Part shown: positions 1 to 10,200 of the stretch, in pieces | Layout: each line of letters opens with the position of its first letter | Numbering within the stretch: the first letter of the stretch is position 1 | Assembly (NCBI GenBank): GCA_934098515.1 | Contig: CAKOOK010000002.1 | Span: 1-64,000 of the forward strand | Length of the DNA: 64,000 nucleotides | Reading direction: 5' to 3' | Source of the DNA: an uncultured Bacilli bacterium | GTDB taxonomy: Bacteria > Bacillota_I > Bacilli_A > RF39 > UBA660 | Notes under the pieces: generated by a model | Told to the model about the DNA's origin: nothing | Seen by the model: only the letters and a program-made list of their open reading frames with translations | Database searches by the model: none | Program-made: the position numbers and the translations under genes

Positions 1-1276
1 GATTATTATTATACCAAGTTTCTAAATTTGTTAGTATTGTACTATTATTTGTATTTGCATGTGTAGCTTCATATGTACTAGAGCCTGGTGTTCCATACTT
101 AAATCCTACATAAGCATTGTCATCATATTTTTCATTAAATGCACTTTTGTATGTTGTACCAGAGTATCTTGCAAATGCTGCACTAGTGCTATTATTTGCA
201 GCATCACAAGGATTAGCAGTCCCAGCAGTATTATCATTGTGTAAGATAATTTTTACTGAACCATCTCCACCAACTCTTACTATTCTCCAGCATTTATTAG
301 CAAATTCTACATAGTTATTTTTAACTGCACCTCTAAAGTAATAAGATGTACCATAATCATCTTCTGTAGATGCTAGAAGTGACTCATCAGCAGTAGACAT
401 TGCTGCTCCTGGTGTAGTTATTGGAGTCTTAACTTCATTATTTGCTAGTATTGATTGTCTTAATGTTTGATTAAATGTTGCATTGCACCTTACATTACCA
501 TCACTTATAGCAGTTGTAAGAATCCATTTTGTTCCATTCCATTTTATACTTTCATTGGCATCTATCTTTTTACCATTTCTAGTGCATTCCACTGATGCAT
601 CATATTTGTTTGTTGTTGGAAATGTACTACTTTCTACGCCATCTATTAAAGCTGCTACATATAAATCGTCTTTTGGTCTTGTCTTAACAGTTCCTACTAC
701 TGATATTTTTACTTGATAGTCTTTACCTTCAATATCTTCTTTAGTCCAAATATCTTTATTACTACTATCTAGCCACATTCTAAAGTTAAATGTTCTACTT
801 TCATCTTTAGATATGCCATCTCCTCTTTTAAGGATATAGTTTTCAGTAATGTTATATTTAGATAGACTTTGTGGAGTAGATATAGATTCTAAAGTATTAA
901 TTACTGTTCCATTTAATTCATTATCTCCTAGTAGAGATACTTTTACATATTTAGAGTCTACTTTATTAGTTGTACTAATTACGGATGCGATAACATAGTA
1001 CTCAATGTAGTTATCACATTTATTCTTTATAGTAAATGTGTATGGTGTTTGTTCTAAGGCTTCGCCTTCTGATATTGGGTAAGTATTAAGTAAATTAATT
1101 TCATTTTGTCCATTAAATTCTAGGTCCATACATGATGCTGCTAGAGTGTTAGCATCTGTTTGGCTAGAATAACTAGTAAATACTGCATAACTTACTCCAG
1201 TTATCATTAGTACTACAGCTAGCATTATACATAAAATTAACATTCTTTTTTTATATTTTTGCATACTTGGGTTCAT
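1..1276 (-). CDS. Large secreted/membrane-anchored surface protein, N-terminal part
   Basis: The reading frame starts at an ATG at 1276, preceded by GTGAGGAT, and runs without a stop off the left edge, so at least 425 residues are present and the C-terminus is missing. The N-terminus MNPSMQKYKKRM is followed by one hydrophobic segment (about residues 12-31) ending in SYAVF, which fits a signal anchor or type I signal peptide. A beta-rich region with paired cysteines follows, then from about residue 320 a domain containing CWRIVRVGGDG and KIILHNDN. I recall similar text in repetitive surface proteins of uncultured gut Firmicutes, but I cannot name the family. Role is unknown; export to the cell surface is inferred from the N-terminus. 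Confidence 0.8.
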   Translation of the reverse strand, partial: MNPSMQKYKKRMLILCIMLAVVLMITGVSYAVFTSYSSQTDANTLAASCMDLEFNGQNEINLLNTYPISEGEALEQTPYTFTIKNKCDNYIEYYVIASVISTTNKVDSKYVKVSLLGDNELNGTVINTLESISTPQSLSKYNITENYILKRGDGISKDESRTFNFRMWLDSSNKDIWTKEDIEGKDYQVKISVVGTVKTRPKDDLYVAALIDGVESSTFPTTNKYDASVECTRNGKKIDANESIKWNGTKWILTTAISDGNVRCNATFNQTLRQSILANNEVKTPITTPGAAMSTADESLLASTEDDYGTSYYFRGAVKNNYVEFANKCWRIVRVGGDGSVKIILHNDNTAGTANPCDAANNSTSAAFARYSGTTYKSAFNEKYDDNAYVGFKYGTPGSSTYEATHANTNNSTILTNLETWYNNN

Positions 1277-1373
1277 ATTATATCCTCACTATTCTAAAAA
1301 AAGTATATAACAACTATAAGAATGTGTCAAGGTTAATTTTTAATTAAAAATATTCTATAAGATTAATTATAAA

Positions 1374-1802
1374 TTATAATAAATCTATTACCTTAAGTAT
1401 TTCTTCAGTTCTTTCCCTATTTCTTGGATTATCATACATATTATTTTGAATAAGTTCTTTAAGATTTACAAAAAGAACTTCCTCTAACTTACTTAAATCA
1501 TAATTCTTTTTGCAACTATCAATCACATAGTAATTTCTATAAATCATTTTTTCTCCAATAAGCGGATGATCTTCAACATAATTATTTACAATTGCAAAAG
1601 GTTTTAGTTCCCTAAATATTGATTTATCACCTTTAACAAAATCATACGTACCATAATTTAAATTTAAGTAAATTTTTTTATATGAATCAACAACAAGCAC
1701 ATAAACTTTTTCCTCTATTACATTTGCTTCTTTATCTGGAAATACATCTCCCTTATTAGCAACATACAAATCATCTTTAACTACAACATCAAACTTATTC
1801 AT
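1374..1802 (-). CDS. Hypothetical protein, 142 aa
   Basis: I do not recognise this protein. I chose the ATG at 1802 (MNKFDVVV) because AGAGG lies 10 bases upstream; a GTG at 1811 lies inside that ribosome-binding region. The sequence is soluble-looking, rich in Lys, Asp, Tyr and Val, with no membrane segment. The N-terminal half alternates hydrophobic residues as in beta strands (KVYVLVVDSYKKIYLNL), and the C-terminal third is predicted helical and ends EEILKVIDLL. It stands alone between the surface-protein gene and a 400-base non-coding stretch. No function can be inferred. Confidence 0.6.
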   Translation of the reverse strand: MNKFDVVVKDDLYVANKGDVFPDKEANVIEEKVYVLVVDSYKKIYLNLNYGTYDFVKGDKSIFRELKPFAIVNNYVEDHPLIGEKMIYRNYYVIDSCKKNYDLSKLEEVLFVNLKELIQNNMYDNPRNRERTEEILKVIDLL

Positions 1803-1983
1803 AATTATCACGCCTCTAAAATTATTTTAGCAAATGTTTTTAAAAAAATCCAAAATCTTTAATAAATTAACATCTTATTAACTAAAAACTTTGCAATTTT
1901 TCTTAAATTTTGTAATAAAATCATAAATTTCAAAAAAAGGTCAAAATTTTACGCAAATTTTACAGAAATTAGTCTTTTTTATA

Positions 1984-2071
1984 AAAAGTCCCTCGAAAAA
2001 GGTGTGAAGTAAAAGAAAAAGTCCCTTGAAAAAGGTGTGAAAACTAAACAAAAGTCCCTTGAAAAAGGTGT
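1984..2071. repeat. Three direct repeats with exact 33-bp spacing
   Basis: The core AAAGTCCCTTGAAAAAGGTG occurs three times (first copy has CTCG for CTTG), with the G of AAGTCC at 1988, 2021 and 2054, so the period is 33 bp twice. Each core holds CCTT-GAAA-AAGG, a 4-bp stem closed by a GNRA-type loop if transcribed on the plus strand. The rest of the 1812-2212 gap is A/T-rich with no gene apart from the promoter of the next gene. Confidence 0.85.
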
Positions 2072-2159
2072 AATCGTGCAAAATTGAAAAAAACACTTGA
2101 CATTTTTAAAATCTAAAAAATAAAATTATTAAAAAACTAATTAAATCTTTACATTTATC

Positions 2160-2189
2160 TTGCATGAATTTACATTTGTTTGCTATAAT
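2160..2189 (+). promoter_or_regulatory. Sigma-A type promoter for the 59-aa membrane protein
   Basis: TTGCAT (2160-2165) and TATAAT (2184-2189) are separated by 18 bp. They lie 24 bp upstream of the ATG at 2213 and downstream of the 33-bp repeats, so the repeats would not be in the resulting mRNA leader. Confidence 0.6.
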
Positions 2190-2212
2190 TTAGGTAGAAA
2201 CAAGGTGGAAAT

Positions 2213-2392
2213 ATGAAAAAGAATTTAAAAGGTTTTATCACAATTGGTATCGGAGTTTTCTGCTTAATTGGTTCCTTACTAATTAATCGCTATGCAGATA
2301 TAGACGATGTATTTTGTGTCGTCCTTATGACATTTTCACTTATAATCGAAATTTATGGACTATTTCAAATAATAAAAGACACTTACAACTAG
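2213..2392 (+). CDS. Small two-helix membrane protein, 59 aa
   Basis: The frame starts at ATG 2213 after AAGGTGG and ends at TAG 2390-2392, giving MKKNLKGFITIGIGVF onward. Two hydrophobic segments (about residues 7-24 and 34-53) separated by RYADIDD suggest a hairpin in the membrane. It has its own promoter upstream and a terminator whose stem includes its stop codon, so it is a monocistronic unit. Family unknown. The complete promoter, ribosome site, frame and terminator make it a credible gene. Confidence 0.7.
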   Translation: MKKNLKGFITIGIGVFCLIGSLLINRYADIDDVFCVVLMTFSLIIEIYGLFQIIKDTYN

Positions 2393-2402
2393 TGTTTTTT
2401 TT
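2379..2402 (+). terminator. Rho-independent terminator
   Basis: ACACT and AGTGT (2379-2383 and 2391-2395) form a 5-bp stem with a 7-base loop, followed by a run of T. The stop codon of the preceding small gene lies in the hairpin. Confidence 0.75.
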
Positions 2403-2435
2403 AAATGTGAAGTATAATTAAAATGGTGATAAAAT

Positions 2436-3233
2436 ATGTTTAAAATTGCTGTCAAAGAAGCGTTAAATTTTACAAGACCCCTAGCAACTGGCTTTTATTA
2501 CTTTGATAAAAAAATAATTAACGGCTTATCAACATTAATTGTTTTAAATAACGAAGGAGACATTTTAACAACTGCAAGCATAGCTTCCCTATTTAAACTG
2601 CAAGACGAACTAAAAGAAACATACTTACCAATATATGAAGAACTAAAAAGTTTAAAAGGAAGAAAACTTACAAAAAAACTAGATGAATACGGCATTAAAG
2701 ATGAAACATTAACTGATATTTTAAATGTCATAATTGATATTGCTGAAAATCCAGGAAAAGTAAATATTATAAAACACGAATACTTAAATTTAGCAGTTAT
2801 CAAATTCTCAAATCATGAAAATGTTCTTGTCAAAAACTTTCCTAAATTTAACAAAAATTATGAAATAGGTCAAAGCACATGCACAATAGGTTTTGCTTTC
2901 CCAGAATATAAAGCATTTACTTATGACGAAGAAAATAGAACACTTAAAAGTGATTTCAAATTAATGAACTTTCCTATTTTCCCAGTAGAAGGCATCATCA
3001 CAAGAAATATCTTTGATGCAAAAGAAAATATATCAATGTTTGAGTTATCATCCCCAGTTGAAGACGGAATGGAAAGTGCACCAGTCTTAAACACTAATGG
3101 AGAAATTTTAGGTATTGTTCTAGGTAACAAAAAAACTGGCAATCGCACCCTAAGTTATGCAATAACATCATCAATTATCACAAAATTTTTAAAAGAAAAT
3201 AATATAAAATATGAAGAGGTAAACAATGAATAA
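2436..3233 (+). CDS. Degenerate trypsin-like (S1/HtrA fold) protein
   Basis: The 265-aa protein has the skeleton of a trypsin-like protease: GLSTLIVLNNEGDILTTAS (about residues 30-48) matches the strand around the catalytic His, and DGMESAPVLNTNGEILGIV (about 215-233) matches the GxSGxPV serine loop. The catalytic residues look lost: the LT-x-AH position reads LTTAS, and the serine position reads GMESAP. No signal peptide is visible. The start ATG at 2436 follows GGTGAT. The gene overlaps the next by 8 bp. It is probably a non-catalytic binding or sensing protein, though degeneracy is judged by eye only. Confidence 0.5.
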   Translation: MFKIAVKEALNFTRPLATGFYYFDKKIINGLSTLIVLNNEGDILTTASIASLFKLQDELKETYLPIYEELKSLKGRKLTKKLDEYGIKDETLTDILNVIIDIAENPGKVNIIKHEYLNLAVIKFSNHENVLVKNFPKFNKNYEIGQSTCTIGFAFPEYKAFTYDEENRTLKSDFKLMNFPIFPVEGIITRNIFDAKENISMFELSSPVEDGMESAPVLNTNGEILGIVLGNKKTGNRTLSYAITSSIITKFLKENNIKYEEVNNE

Positions 3234-3822
3234 TAATCGTGGAAATATAATAATAATCGAAGGCCCACAAGGCGTTGGTAAAAGCACAATGGCAAACTTT
3301 CTAAGAGATAACCTAGCATCATCTAATCTTTATAGATTAACTGGTATTAAAGATAAATCTCAAACAGGTTATGCTAAAAATAAAAAAATGTATCTTAACT
3401 TACTAAACTACATGGAAACTTTAGAAGAAACAGAACTTAACTTAATCTTTGATCGCACTTTCTTCACTGAACAAGTATATGGAAGTTTAGGTTTTAAAGA
3501 CTACAAATTTGATGACGTATACAAAAGACTTGTTCAAAAACTTAACGACCTAGATTACAACATTTACTTTGTAGTACTATATTTAGATGATACATCACTA
3601 TATGAAAAAAGACTAGTTCGTCAGCATCATCAGTATCAAGCATTCTCACTAGAAAGTAGCATAAATCAGCAAAATGCTTACCTAAAACTAGCTAATGATT
3701 TAAACATGCCAAATATAAAAGTACTTAAAATTGCCACAGATAACTATGAAGAAGCATATAACAAACTTATAAATTCTATTCCAGTTCTAAATGGCATAAA
3801 ATATACACAAGAGGCAAAATGA
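3226..3822 (+). CDS. Deoxynucleoside/thymidylate kinase-like P-loop protein
   Basis: The 198-aa protein begins with a beta strand and Walker A motif, IIIIEGPQGVGKSTMANFL (about residues 8-26). The DRTFFTEQVYG segment near residue 77 matches the DR motif of thymidylate and deoxynucleoside kinases. A lid-like basic stretch (YEKRLVRQHH) follows. Length fits the dNK/TMPK family. It probably phosphorylates a nucleoside or nucleotide in the cytoplasm, but the substrate cannot be read from the sequence. It overlaps the upstream gene by 8 bp, and its TGA stop shares an ATGA with the next start, showing tight translational coupling. Confidence 0.65.
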   Translation: MNNNRGNIIIIEGPQGVGKSTMANFLRDNLASSNLYRLTGIKDKSQTGYAKNKKMYLNLLNYMETLEETELNLIFDRTFFTEQVYGSLGFKDYKFDDVYKRLVQKLNDLDYNIYFVVLYLDDTSLYEKRLVRQHHQYQAFSLESSINQQNAYLKLANDLNMPNIKVLKIATDNYEEAYNKLINSIPVLNGIKYTQEAK

Positions 3823-4679
3823 AAAAAAGAATTAAACTAAAATACGGAAATATCTTATTAATATTAATTGTTCTCGGATTAATTTCATATATTATTATTA
3901 CTATAATTTCCCCTAAAAAGGAGTCCGATGATAATATGGATAAAACCAAAACCACTAATACAACTACCAAAACGTCAACGACTACAACTACTTCTGAAAC
4001 TACAACAACAAGTAAAAAAACAACTACTACAACCACTACTAAAAAAAATATAAGTAGTCAAACAAATAAAACTGGTAAAACCTCAAAAGGATATACCGTT
4101 AAATATAAAGACGGAGCATATTATGTTGATGGATACTTAATCGTTAACAAAACATATCCATTAGATAGCACTTGGAAACCTAAAAACACATTTAAAAGCG
4201 TTCCAAATGATGGATTTGCTAGAGAACCATTAAACTCCGAAGCTTATGAAAACTGGAAACAAATGAAAAGTGATGCTGCTGCACTAAACTTAAATTTATG
4301 GGCTCAAAGTGGCTATCGCTCATATGACTATCAAAATGATTTATACAATAGTTATGTGAAAAGAAGAGGCAAAACAGCAGCAGATACCTTCTCAGCAAGA
4401 CCAGGACACTCAGAACATCAAAGTGGTTTAGCATTTGATTTAAATACTATTGATAGTTCATTTAAAAACACAGATGAAGGAAAATGGGTCGCCAAAAACG
4501 CTTATCTATATGGATACATCTTAAGATATCCAGAAGGAAAAACAAATGAAACCGGTTATATCTATGAACCATGGCACATAAGATACGTTGGTAAAGAACT
4601 AGCAAAAGCCTTATATAACAATGGAGACTGGATAACAATGGAAAGCTACTTTGGAGTAACATCAGAATATGACAATTAA
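3819..4679 (+). CDS. D-alanyl-D-alanine carboxypeptidase, VanY/M15B family
   Basis: This 286-aa protein trims the terminal D-Ala of peptidoglycan peptides outside the membrane. A membrane anchor covers about residues 10-30. A Thr/Lys/Ser-rich linker (about 40-85) spans the wall, and the catalytic domain follows. Zinc-peptidase signatures are visible: SGYRSYDYQ, HSEHQSGLAFDLN with the metal-binding His and Asp, and EPWHIRYVGKEL with the catalytic Glu and metal His. It starts in an ATGA overlap with the kinase gene and ends overlapping the next small gene by 11 bp. A cell-wall remodelling role is family knowledge; why it is coupled to a kinase is unclear. Confidence 0.9.
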   Translation: MKKRIKLKYGNILLILIVLGLISYIIITIISPKKESDDNMDKTKTTNTTTKTSTTTTTSETTTTSKKTTTTTTTKKNISSQTNKTGKTSKGYTVKYKDGAYYVDGYLIVNKTYPLDSTWKPKNTFKSVPNDGFAREPLNSEAYENWKQMKSDAAALNLNLWAQSGYRSYDYQNDLYNSYVKRRGKTAADTFSARPGHSEHQSGLAFDLNTIDSSFKNTDEGKWVAKNAYLYGYILRYPEGKTNETGYIYEPWHIRYVGKELAKALYNNGDWITMESYFGVTSEYDN

Positions 4680-4914
4680 CGAATATAAAAACGAAATAAT
4701 AAAGTTTCAAAAAGAAGATACTAAAAACGCTATCAAAAAAGGCTTTAAAGACAAAATAAAATGGTACAATTTCATTAAAAACGAACCAAACGATACCATC
4801 GCTCTATCCATAATAAATCTTGCTAAAATATGCGATATTAATCCATTAATAACTGCCGAACACTTTGATGCAACAATGATAACCCGTGTATCTCATATGC
4901 TTAGTATAAAGTAA
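4669..4914 (+). CDS. Hypothetical protein, 81 aa
   Basis: A small, basic, probably helical protein starting MTINEYKNEIIKF. It begins inside the last codons of the carboxypeptidase gene and ends at a terminator, so it is the last gene of the operon that starts at 2436. There is no signal peptide, membrane segment or recognisable domain. The centre reads GFKDKIKWYNFIKNEP. I do not recognise it. Support comes from the overlap, the terminator and the natural composition. Confidence 0.55.
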   Translation: MTINEYKNEIIKFQKEDTKNAIKKGFKDKIKWYNFIKNEPNDTIALSIINLAKICDINPLITAEHFDATMITRVSHMLSIK

Positions 4915-4936
4915 CGCAAAATATGCGTTCTTTTTA
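4913..4936 (+). terminator. Rho-independent terminator of the 2436-4914 operon
   Basis: AACGCA (4913-4918) pairs with TGCGTT (4924-4929) around a 5-base loop, followed by CTTTTTATTTT. Confidence 0.8.
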
Positions 4937-4987
4937 TTTTAAAAGTACCTAAAAAATTGTATAATAAACAATGAAAGGAAATAACAA

Positions 4988-7267
4988 ATGAAGCAAGACT
5001 ATATAATCGTACCTCAAAACTATAAAAAAAATCTTATTAAAAAATTAAGTAAGCAAAATGATTTATACAAAGCCAAAATTCTTGGAATAGACGAAGTAAC
5101 AAAAAGACTTTTATTTGATTATGATGAAAAAACAATTTATTATCTCATAAAAGAAAAAAACTACTCATATGAAAACGCTAAAGAACTAATCAAAAACATG
5201 TACTTTATCGAAAATACAAACTATCAAAATGACAAATTAAATAACTTAGTATCTTTAAAAAATGAACTTCTTGAGAAAAATCTTCTTACTACAGATAAGT
5301 TTTTTAAAAACTCAATTAAAAATAAAAATGTTGAAATCCAAGGATTTATTAACATTGATAAATGGACTATGCACATTATTGATTTATTAAAAGAAACTGC
5401 TAATGTTACAATTACAAATATTCCTAATAAAAACTACACACACCCAGTATACGAGTTTACAAACATTAATAATGAAATTGAGTTTATTGCTAATGACATA
5501 ATCCAAAAGAATCTTGATTTAAATAAAGTATATATAGCAAATATTAATGCAGACAACACAAGTGTAATTAAACGTATTTTTGCAAACTACCACTTACCAA
5601 TCAATATTGAAAGCACAAAGACACTATACGAAACAACTGAAGGTCTAAACTTTTTAAATAATCAAGATTTAGAAAAAGTGCAAAATGAAGAAATTAAAAA
5701 TGGGATTATTAAAGTTTTAAATAAATACAGTTTTATTAAAGATATCACTGAAATTAAAGACATCTTAAAAGAAGAATTTAAACACACAAAACTTAAAAGT
5801 GAAAAGCTTACAAACTCTATTAATATAATAGACCTTAAAAATAATATCCCAGAAGAAGACGATTATATTTATTTAATAAACCTAAATAAAGAAACAATTC
5901 CTCATAATTATAAAGATGAAGATTATATCTCAGATATAGAGAAAATGCCTTATTTAGATCAAACATATCAAAAGAATAACAATGAATTTATTATTTGGAA
6001 AAGAATAATTAATAATACTAAGAACTTAACTATTACAACAAGTAAACAGAACTTAAAAGGCAGCACTAAAACTTCCCCACTTATCGAAGAATTTAAACTA
6101 GAAGTTATCAAAAAAGATTACACACCAAGCGCGTATTCTAATCAAAGTAACAAGTATAATTTAAGCACTCTTCTAGACGAATATATAAAATATGGGACCT
6201 TCAATGTAAACATCCCTATATTGTTAAACACATATAAAAACATAGAATATATGACATATGATAATACTTACCACAAAATAAACTTTACTTACGACAAATT
6301 AAACCTATCATATACTAAACTAAACGCCTATTATGAGTGTCCTTTCAAATATTACTGCTCATATATTCTTAAATTAGATAATTATGAACAAACCTTTGAT
6401 GCTTATGCAGGCTCTTTATGCCATCATATATTACAAAACATGTTCAAAGAAAATTTTAACTTTAATACAGAAACAGAAATCTATCTTAAAGAAAATCCAT
6501 TTAACCTAACTTTAGAAAACAAAATTTTCTTAAATAAAATGCTAGAAGAACTTAAAAACGTTATTAAAAATATTAACTCACATTTAAACATTACTAACTA
6601 TAAAGAAATAGAATGTGAAAAAAATATTGAAATTACAAAAAACAAAATTAAATTTGTTGGTATTATAGATAAGATAATGAAGCATGATGACAAAATAGTT
6701 TTAATCGACTACAAAACTGGCGAAACAGATATTGATTTAAGACTAGCTCCATATGGACTAAAACTCCAGCTTCCAACATATATTTATCTAATTCAAAACT
6801 TATATCCTAATAGTAAAATTGTCGGTATCTATCTACAAAATATCATAAGCCCAATTATCAATTTTAAACCTGGGAAAACTAAAGAAGAACAAATAAACGA
6901 CCACCTAAAACTAAATGGTTACACTATTGGTAATGAAAGTCTTATATCTGAGTTTGATCCAACCTACGAAAACAGTGAGTATATTAAAAGTATGGCTCTA
7001 ACACAAAATGGATTTAGTAGATACGCCAAAATACTTACTGAAGATGAATTAAAATACTTAGGAACTTTTGCTGAAGAAAAAATAGACGAAATGATTAAAA
7101 ATATAGATAATGCAAACTTCAAAATAGAACCTAAAATTAAAGGTATTGACAACATTAGCTGCAAATTCTGTAAATATCAAAGCATCTGTTTTAAAACTGA
7201 AAAAGATAACAAGTACATATACCCAGACGAAGAATTAAAATTTTTAAGAGGTGATGAAAATGCCTAA
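4988..7267 (+). CDS. addB: AddB/RexB-type subunit of ATP-dependent helicase/nuclease
   Basis: The 759-aa protein is the AddB partner of AddA in double-strand break resection and recombination. The N-terminal region lacks a Walker A motif, as in RexB-type proteins. The C-terminal nuclease domain is clear: YYECPFKYYC (about residue 455) holds the first Fe-S cysteine, VLIDYKTGETD is the PD-(D/E)XK core, and CKFCKYQSIC near the end supplies the other three cysteines. It is much shorter than Bacillus AddB (over 1100 aa), so much of the helicase-like scaffold is reduced. Ribosome site AAAGGAAA precedes ATG 4988. Its stop overlaps the start of addA. Confidence 0.85.
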   Translation: MKQDYIIVPQNYKKNLIKKLSKQNDLYKAKILGIDEVTKRLLFDYDEKTIYYLIKEKNYSYENAKELIKNMYFIENTNYQNDKLNNLVSLKNELLEKNLLTTDKFFKNSIKNKNVEIQGFINIDKWTMHIIDLLKETANVTITNIPNKNYTHPVYEFTNINNEIEFIANDIIQKNLDLNKVYIANINADNTSVIKRIFANYHLPINIESTKTLYETTEGLNFLNNQDLEKVQNEEIKNGIIKVLNKYSFIKDITEIKDILKEEFKHTKLKSEKLTNSINIIDLKNNIPEEDDYIYLINLNKETIPHNYKDEDYISDIEKMPYLDQTYQKNNNEFIIWKRIINNTKNLTITTSKQNLKGSTKTSPLIEEFKLEVIKKDYTPSAYSNQSNKYNLSTLLDEYIKYGTFNVNIPILLNTYKNIEYMTYDNTYHKINFTYDKLNLSYTKLNAYYECPFKYYCSYILKLDNYEQTFDAYAGSLCHHILQNMFKENFNFNTETEIYLKENPFNLTLENKIFLNKMLEELKNVIKNINSHLNITNYKEIECEKNIEITKNKIKFVGIIDKIMKHDDKIVLIDYKTGETDIDLRLAPYGLKLQLPTYIYLIQNLYPNSKIVGIYLQNIISPIINFKPGKTKEEQINDHLKLNGYTIGNESLISEFDPTYENSEYIKSMALTQNGFSRYAKILTEDELKYLGTFAEEKIDEMIKNIDNANFKIEPKIKGIDNISCKFCKYQSICFKTEKDNKYIYPDEELKFLRGDENA

Positions 7268-10200
7268 ATGGACAAAAGAACAAGAACTAGCTATCAACAC
7301 TGAAGGAAGCAATATTATCGTATCAGCCGGTGCTGGTTCTGGTAAAACAGCCGTACTAACTGAGCGTGTAATAACTAAACTTAAAAAAGGCATTCACATA
7401 AATGAACTTCTAATTCTAACATTTACTAATAATGCAGCGGCAGAAATGAAAGAAAGAATTAAAAAAGCAATTAGCAAACTTCCAGAACTTACTGAAGAAA
7501 TGAACCTAATCGAAACTGCTAACATAACAACATTCGATGCCTACGTCTTATCTCTAGTAAAAAAATATCACTATTACCTAGGCCTAGATGCTGGCCTAAG
7601 TATCATAGATGCATCCATAATTAAACTAGAAAAGAAAAAATTAATTGATAAAATATTTGAAGAAAAATACCAAGAAAATAATAAAGATTTTATTAACTTC
7701 ATAACAAAATACTGTGTTAAAAATGACAAACTTCTTAGGAAAAAAATTCTCGCAATAGACTCATCCCTAGACCTGCTTATCAATAAAGAAGACTTTTTAA
7801 ATAACTATATTGATAACTACTATACTGACCAAAACCTAGAAAATCTATTTAACTCATATGAAAAACTTATTCAAAATAAAATAAATTCAATAAAAAACAG
7901 TCTTGAAAATCTAGGTTATGAAATAGAAGAAAAAACATATCAAAAATTTTTTGCAGTTCTAGAGCCACTAATAAAAGCCCAAGACTACAATACCGTGAGA
8001 CTATCACTAGACTTCACAATGCCTAGACTACCTAATGGTTCTGGTGAAAAAGCTAAATATTATAAAACTCAAATTAGTGAAATTACCAAATCTATAAAAG
8101 AACTATGCTACTTTGATAAAGAAGTACTTATAAATAATTTAAGAAGTACTAAAAGTGATGCCAAAATAATTGTTGATATCATCAAAGTTTTACACAAAGA
8201 AATCGAAAATTACAAATATTCAAAAAATATGTTTGAGTTTAATGACATCAGTAAACTAGCAATTAAACTAATAAAAACGAACGAAGAGGTCCGTACAAAT
8301 CTTAAAAATTCATTCAAAGAAATCATGATCGACGAATATCAAGATACAAGTGATATGCAAGAAACCTTTATCTCTTTAATTGAAAATAACAATGTTTATA
8401 TGGTTGGTGATGTTAAACAATCTATCTACCGCTTCCGTAACGCTAACCCAGATATCTTCAAAATAAAATATGATAAATATAAAAATGAAGATGGTGGAAG
8501 AAAAATAGATTTAAATAAAAACTTCCGTTCAAGAGAACAAGTCCTAGACAGTATCAACGATATCTTTAATCACATAATGGATGACTTTATCGGAAACGCT
8601 AACTACCATAAAGAACACCGTCTAATCTTTGGTAACCAAGGCTTCTACATCTTTGGTAGTAACAAAAATAATAACAATCTAGAAATTTATAACTACGAAA
8701 AAGACAAAGATCACACTAAAGAAGAAATTGAAGCATTCATTATTGGAAACGATATTAAAAAGAAAATTAAAGATAAATACCAAGTACTTGATGATGAAGT
8801 TCAAAGAGATATAACATTCAAAGACTGCTGCATTCTCATGGATAGAACAAGCAGCTTTGATACATATAAAAAAGTATTCGATTACCTTCAAATACCCCTT
8901 AATATTTACAAAGACGAAGATATCCTTTTCACAGATGAAGTATGCTTAATAAATAATATTCTAGGACTAATAATAAACATCAAAAATAAATTAAATAACG
9001 TAGATACTAATTTTTACTATACCAGCATTGCTCGTAGTTACCTATATAATCTAGATGACAATATAATTTACAATAATCTTATAAATAAGCAACTAACTAC
9101 TACTGAAATATATCAAAAATGCCTAGAAATTAGCAAAAACATCGATAGTATGAGTAACTCTGAAATAATTGAAACCATCATCAAAGACTTTAACTTCTAT
9201 GACAAAATGATTTCTAAAGGTAACATCCTATATAGAAGTATAATTCTTAACAATCTTCTAGAAAAAGCCCAAAGTTTAAATGACGTTGGTATGAATATCT
9301 ACGATATGAAAGACTTCTTTGAAAACCTAATGGAAAACTCTGAAATAATTAAACTACCCGCAATAATCAGTGACTCTAACTCCGTAACAATCACTAACAT
9401 CCATAAATCTAAAGGACTAGAATACAAAATATGCTACTTCTCTGGTTTCCACAAAGAATTTAACCTAATGGACGTTAAAGATAAAATTCTATATAATGAA
9501 AAATATGGTTTAATAATGCCTAGCTATAATGAAGGATTCTCTAATACATTCATTAATACAATCTTCAAAGAAGACAATTTAAGAAACGAAATATCTGAAA
9601 AAATTAGACTCCTATATGTAGCACTTACTAGAGCAAAAGAAAAAATGATTATTGTAACAAGCCTTTACAGTGACAAAATCTATGTAACAAATAAAGACAA
9701 AGTAATTGATGACTTAGACCGTATGAAATATAAATCATTTAAAGATATCCTTAACTCAGTCTATGAATACATAGAAAAATACATTACAAACATTAATATT
9801 CCAGAGATTAATGAAGACTACAAAATATCAAAAAATATTAACTTAGATGGCCTAATAGATACAAATGAAACAATAACTGTAGAAGAAAAAGAATTTCAAA
9901 CAAGTTTCTTAGAAGAAAAACACTTCTCAAAAGAAACAAGTAAACTAATCACTGAAGAAGAAAAAAATAACATGAAATTTGGTACAGAAATACACTATAT
10001 GTTAGAAAACACTAACCTTAAAAATCCCGATTACACTTTACTTAGTCCTATTGAAAAAAGCATCTTAGAAAACCTACTTAAAAATGACATCTTTAAAAAT
10101 ATAAACAATGCTGAAATATATCAAGAATATGAATTTATAGATGATAATGAAACAAGTGAAAAAACAGGCGTTATTGACCTCATGTTAGAGTATAATGACC

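Noticed and set aside
59..716. Plus-strand frames in the first 700 bases
   Set aside because: They are antisense shadows of the surface-protein gene, which reads openly on the minus strand with a signal anchor and start.
3776..4036. Val-rich minus-strand frame
   Set aside because: It mirrors the Thr-rich (ACN) linker of the carboxypeptidase gene.
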